A stretch of 64,000 bases of DNA from Sphingopyxis sp. Lineage in GTDB: Bacteria > Pseudomonadota > Alphaproteobacteria > Sphingomonadales > Sphingomonadaceae. Location: assembly GCA_016793775.1 (NCBI GenBank), contig JAEULK010000054.1, positions 1-64,000 on the forward strand, read 5' to 3'. This document shows positions 63,709-64,000 of this stretch, one piece after another. The number at the start of each line of letters is the position of its first letter. Positions within the stretch are counted from its first letter, which is position 1. The translations under genes were made by a program, and so were the position numbers. The notes under the pieces are model-generated. The model was not told the origin of the DNA. It saw only the letters and a list, made by a program, of their open reading frames with translations, and did not search any database.

Positions 63709-64000
63709 TTACTTCACCAACCGATACTGGAAACTCAGCGTCAGCGTGTTCGACACCTGCCCCGGCTCGACCGGGGTCGCCTTGTTCGCGGCGTCCATCG
63801 CCTGCAGGCGCACCATCGGCATCGGCGGCATCGGCCCGCCGAAGCTGCCTTCGCCGATCGACACCAGCTCGGCGCCGCGGAAGCCCGCCAGCCGCGCATA
63901 GTCCGCCGCCTTGGCTTCGGCCGCCTTGATTGCCGCACCGCGCGCCCCGACCAGCTGGGCATCGGCGTCCTTCATGCCGAACCACGGGCCGTCGATATTG
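63709..64000 (-). CDS. SIMPL domain (DUF541) protein, partial
   Basis: The C-terminal 96 codons of a gene continuing past the window edge; the first visible part reads NIDGPWFGMKDADAQL, then AIKAAEAKAADYARLAGF and a C-terminal LTLSFQYRLVK. These are SIMPL/DUF541 hallmarks, a family of periplasmic or outer-membrane proteins of uncertain function. The ATG at 63975 is internal, not the start. Confidence 0.85.
   Translation of the reverse strand, partial: NIDGPWFGMKDADAQLVGARGAAIKAAEAKAADYARLAGFRGAELVSIGEGSFGGPMPPMPMVRLQAMDAANKATPVEPGQVSNTLTLSFQYRLVK

Overview
This is a GC-rich chromosomal window of an alphaproteobacterium, most likely a sphingomonad (Sphingopyxis/Sphingomonas-like). Signs of this are the codon use, the protein families (DUF4153, DUF3089, DUF2200, DUF1294, a histidine/lysine-tailed trigger factor, a GNAT-nitrilase fusion), GatCAB-type tRNA amidation genes, a leucine/valine-type amino-acid dehydrogenase, and intergenic palindromes of the 'cgtcattcccgcgaaagcggga' type. 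The genus is inferred; there is no rRNA in the window. Three tRNA genes (Tyr, Leu, His) are present, all on the minus strand with encoded CCA.

Layout. 1-1600: a decayed mobile segment (IS21-type istB remnant fused to a truncated tyrosine integrase) abutting the 3' end of tRNA-Tyr. 1.8-9.3 kb: rlmB, a ferredoxin, a DNA glycosylase, small enzymes, tig, tRNA-Leu and three tandem exported paralogues of unknown function. 9.3-13.3 kb: a GST and gatCAB, with a lower-GC block inside gatB. 13.3-19.6 kb: a DUF4153 membrane protein, a DUF3089 hydrolase, ruvX, DUF1294, pyrB and a dihydroorotase-like gene lacking the HxH metal motif. 20-26.5 kb: a LuxR-HTH regulator with an upstream 16-bp palindrome, a SPOR lipoprotein/ParA cluster, and a divergent Sel1/SPOR protein. 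26.5-33.6 kb: GST, DUF2200, serB, miaA, ilvB-ilvH-ilvC and a DUF6151 protein. 33.7-36.7 kb: bioF-bioD-bioA. 36.8-42 kb: a multi-frame pseudogene, YceI, a rhodanese, an acidic protein and an animal-type heme peroxidase. 42.2-44 kb: leuA preceded by a leucine-rich leader peptide and mutually exclusive RNA pairings. 44-48.6 kb: small accessory genes, an ECF sigma/TonB-receptor chimeric remnant next to its YCII (DGPF) partner, and a diguanylate cyclase. 48.6-53.8 kb: a GNAT-nitrilase, an exported unknown, a nitronate monooxygenase, and an AHH-nuclease-like gene with an unknown partner. 53.9-61 kb: kup and the cytochrome c maturation operon ccmC-D-E-F-G-H-I, interrupted by a palindromic repeat. 61-64 kb: ybaN, an amino-acid dehydrogenase, tRNA-His, a 2OG-Fe(II) oxygenase and a partial SIMPL-domain protein.

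How it works together. The branched-chain amino-acid theme runs through the window: ilvBHC and leuA (synthesis) and the Leu/Val-type dehydrogenase (catabolism or interconversion). Both leuA and, less securely, ilvB have candidate leader peptides. The ilvB and dehydrogenase promoter regions share an exact 12-mer. Many operons are tightly coupled by 1-4 nt overlaps (gatCA, ruvX-DUF1294, pyrB-pyrC', serB-DUF2200, bioFDA, ccmCDE, ccmFGHI). At least eight long intergenic palindromes are dispersed through the window. Several loci are decaying: the integrase/istB junction, the frameshifted gene at 26.0 kb, the membrane-protein pseudogene at 36.8 kb and the sigma-factor remnant at 46.4 kb.
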